5,432 bases of DNA from Bacteroidota bacterium (lineage in GTDB: Bacteria; Bacteroidota; Bacteroidia; Flavobacteriales; Flavobacteriaceae), in NCBI GenBank assembly GCA_015767395.1, contig JADWMI010000057.1:5739-11170 (forward strand), written 5' to 3'. The translations under genes and the position numbers were made by a program. Each line of letters opens with the position of its first letter. Position 1 is the first letter of the stretch. This document shows, piece by piece, positions 5,214 through 5,432 of the stretch. The notes beneath the pieces are model-generated. The model saw only the letters and a program-made list of their open reading frames with translations, had not been told where the DNA came from and searched no databases.

Positions 5214-5224
5214 AAATTAAAAAT

Positions 5225-5432
5225 ATGCGAAAGTTTTTATTGTTGTGCCTACTAATCTCTTTGTTTTCGTGTGAAAAGAATGAAACAGATGACCTATTAC
5301 CTAAAGTACCTGTTGACGTTGTTGTAGACCTAAATTTACCTCAATACATTAATTTACAAACCCCAACTGGTTGGGTATATACATCTGGTGGATACAGAGG
5401 GGTTTTTATTCAAAATACAGGAATCGGGAACC
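5225..5432 (+). CDS. Lipoprotein, N-terminal part; possibly Rieske-type
   Basis: The gene starts at ATG 5225 and runs open to the window end, giving 69 residues. It begins with a lipoprotein signal peptide: MRK, a hydrophobic core (FLLLCLLISLF) and the lipobox L-F-S-C with the acylated cysteine at C16, followed by a charged tether EKNETDD. The mature part reads VDVVVDLNLPQYINLQTPTGWVYTSGGYRGVFIQN. The pattern of a 'LNLPQY..L' strand, a GG turn and 'GVFIQNTG' resembles Bacteroidota lipoproteins annotated as Rieske or ring-hydroxylating ferredoxin-like. The CxH...CxxH cluster-binding motifs would lie beyond the window, so a Rieske assignment is inference from memory. It should be exported and anchored in a membrane by SPII processing. 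The neighbouring divergent greA gives no functional hint. Confidence 0.75.
   Translation, partial: MRKFLLLCLLISLFSCEKNETDDLLPKVPVDVVVDLNLPQYINLQTPTGWVYTSGGYRGVFIQNTGIGN

Noticed and set aside
1..5432. Possibility of a mobile element, CRISPR array, RNA gene, defence system or other new multi-gene system
   Set aside because: All space except short intergenic gaps is filled by identifiable core genes in a uniform AT-rich style; no direct-repeat array, transposase, integrase, tRNA-like cloverleaf or clustered unknown genes were seen.

Overview
The window is AT-rich bacterial chromosome that reads as a housekeeping stretch from a member of Bacteroidota, most likely Flavobacteriaceae. Three things point there. 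The proteins include a DUF3127 protein, a family largely confined to Bacteroidota, and flavobacterial-type Aat, HIT and flavin reductase sequences. Start codons have A-rich leaders instead of clear Shine-Dalgarno sites. Boxes matching the Bacteroidota -7 promoter consensus TAnnTTTG stand upstream of nearly every transcription unit. This assignment is from memory of families, not from a search.

Layout. Positions 1-195 (+) are the tail of a large protein, probably a sortilin/BNR-type 'glycosyl hydrolase'. Positions 196-330 are a convergent intergenic region with a degenerate inverted repeat of a kind I recall as dispersed in flavobacterial genomes. Then come minus-strand genes, read right to left: a flavin reductase-family protein (2914-2054) followed 8 nt later by the SSB-like DUF3127 protein (2045-1671), which ends at a perfect-stem terminator; aat (1585-953), the leucyl/phenylalanyl-tRNA-protein transferase; and a MazG-like nucleotide pyrophosphohydrolase (897-571) whose stop codon directly abuts the start of a small two-helix membrane protein (570-331).

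A divergent promoter region (2915-3009) separates these from a plus-strand orphan sensor histidine kinase (3010-4158), whose -7 box lies so close to its ATG that the mRNA may be leaderless. The kinase ends 2 nt from the end of a convergent HIT-family gene (4550-4161). Upstream of HIT is greA (5104-4628), with a strong terminator and a small hairpin in its leader. At the right edge a lipoprotein gene (5225 onward, +) is cut by the window end; it may be a Rieske-type lipoprotein.

The genes do not form one pathway. They cover protein turnover tagging (Aat), nucleotide-pool cleaning (MazG-like), transcript elongation rescue (GreA), nucleotide-phosphoramidate hydrolysis (HIT), flavin chemistry and signal sensing. 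I see no mobile element, CRISPR array, RNA gene or defence-type module, and no convincing undescribed system. The most useful observations are regulatory: promoter boxes fused to the preceding terminator, the possible leaderless kinase mRNA, the leader hairpin of greA, and an SSB-like acidic tail on the DUF3127 protein.
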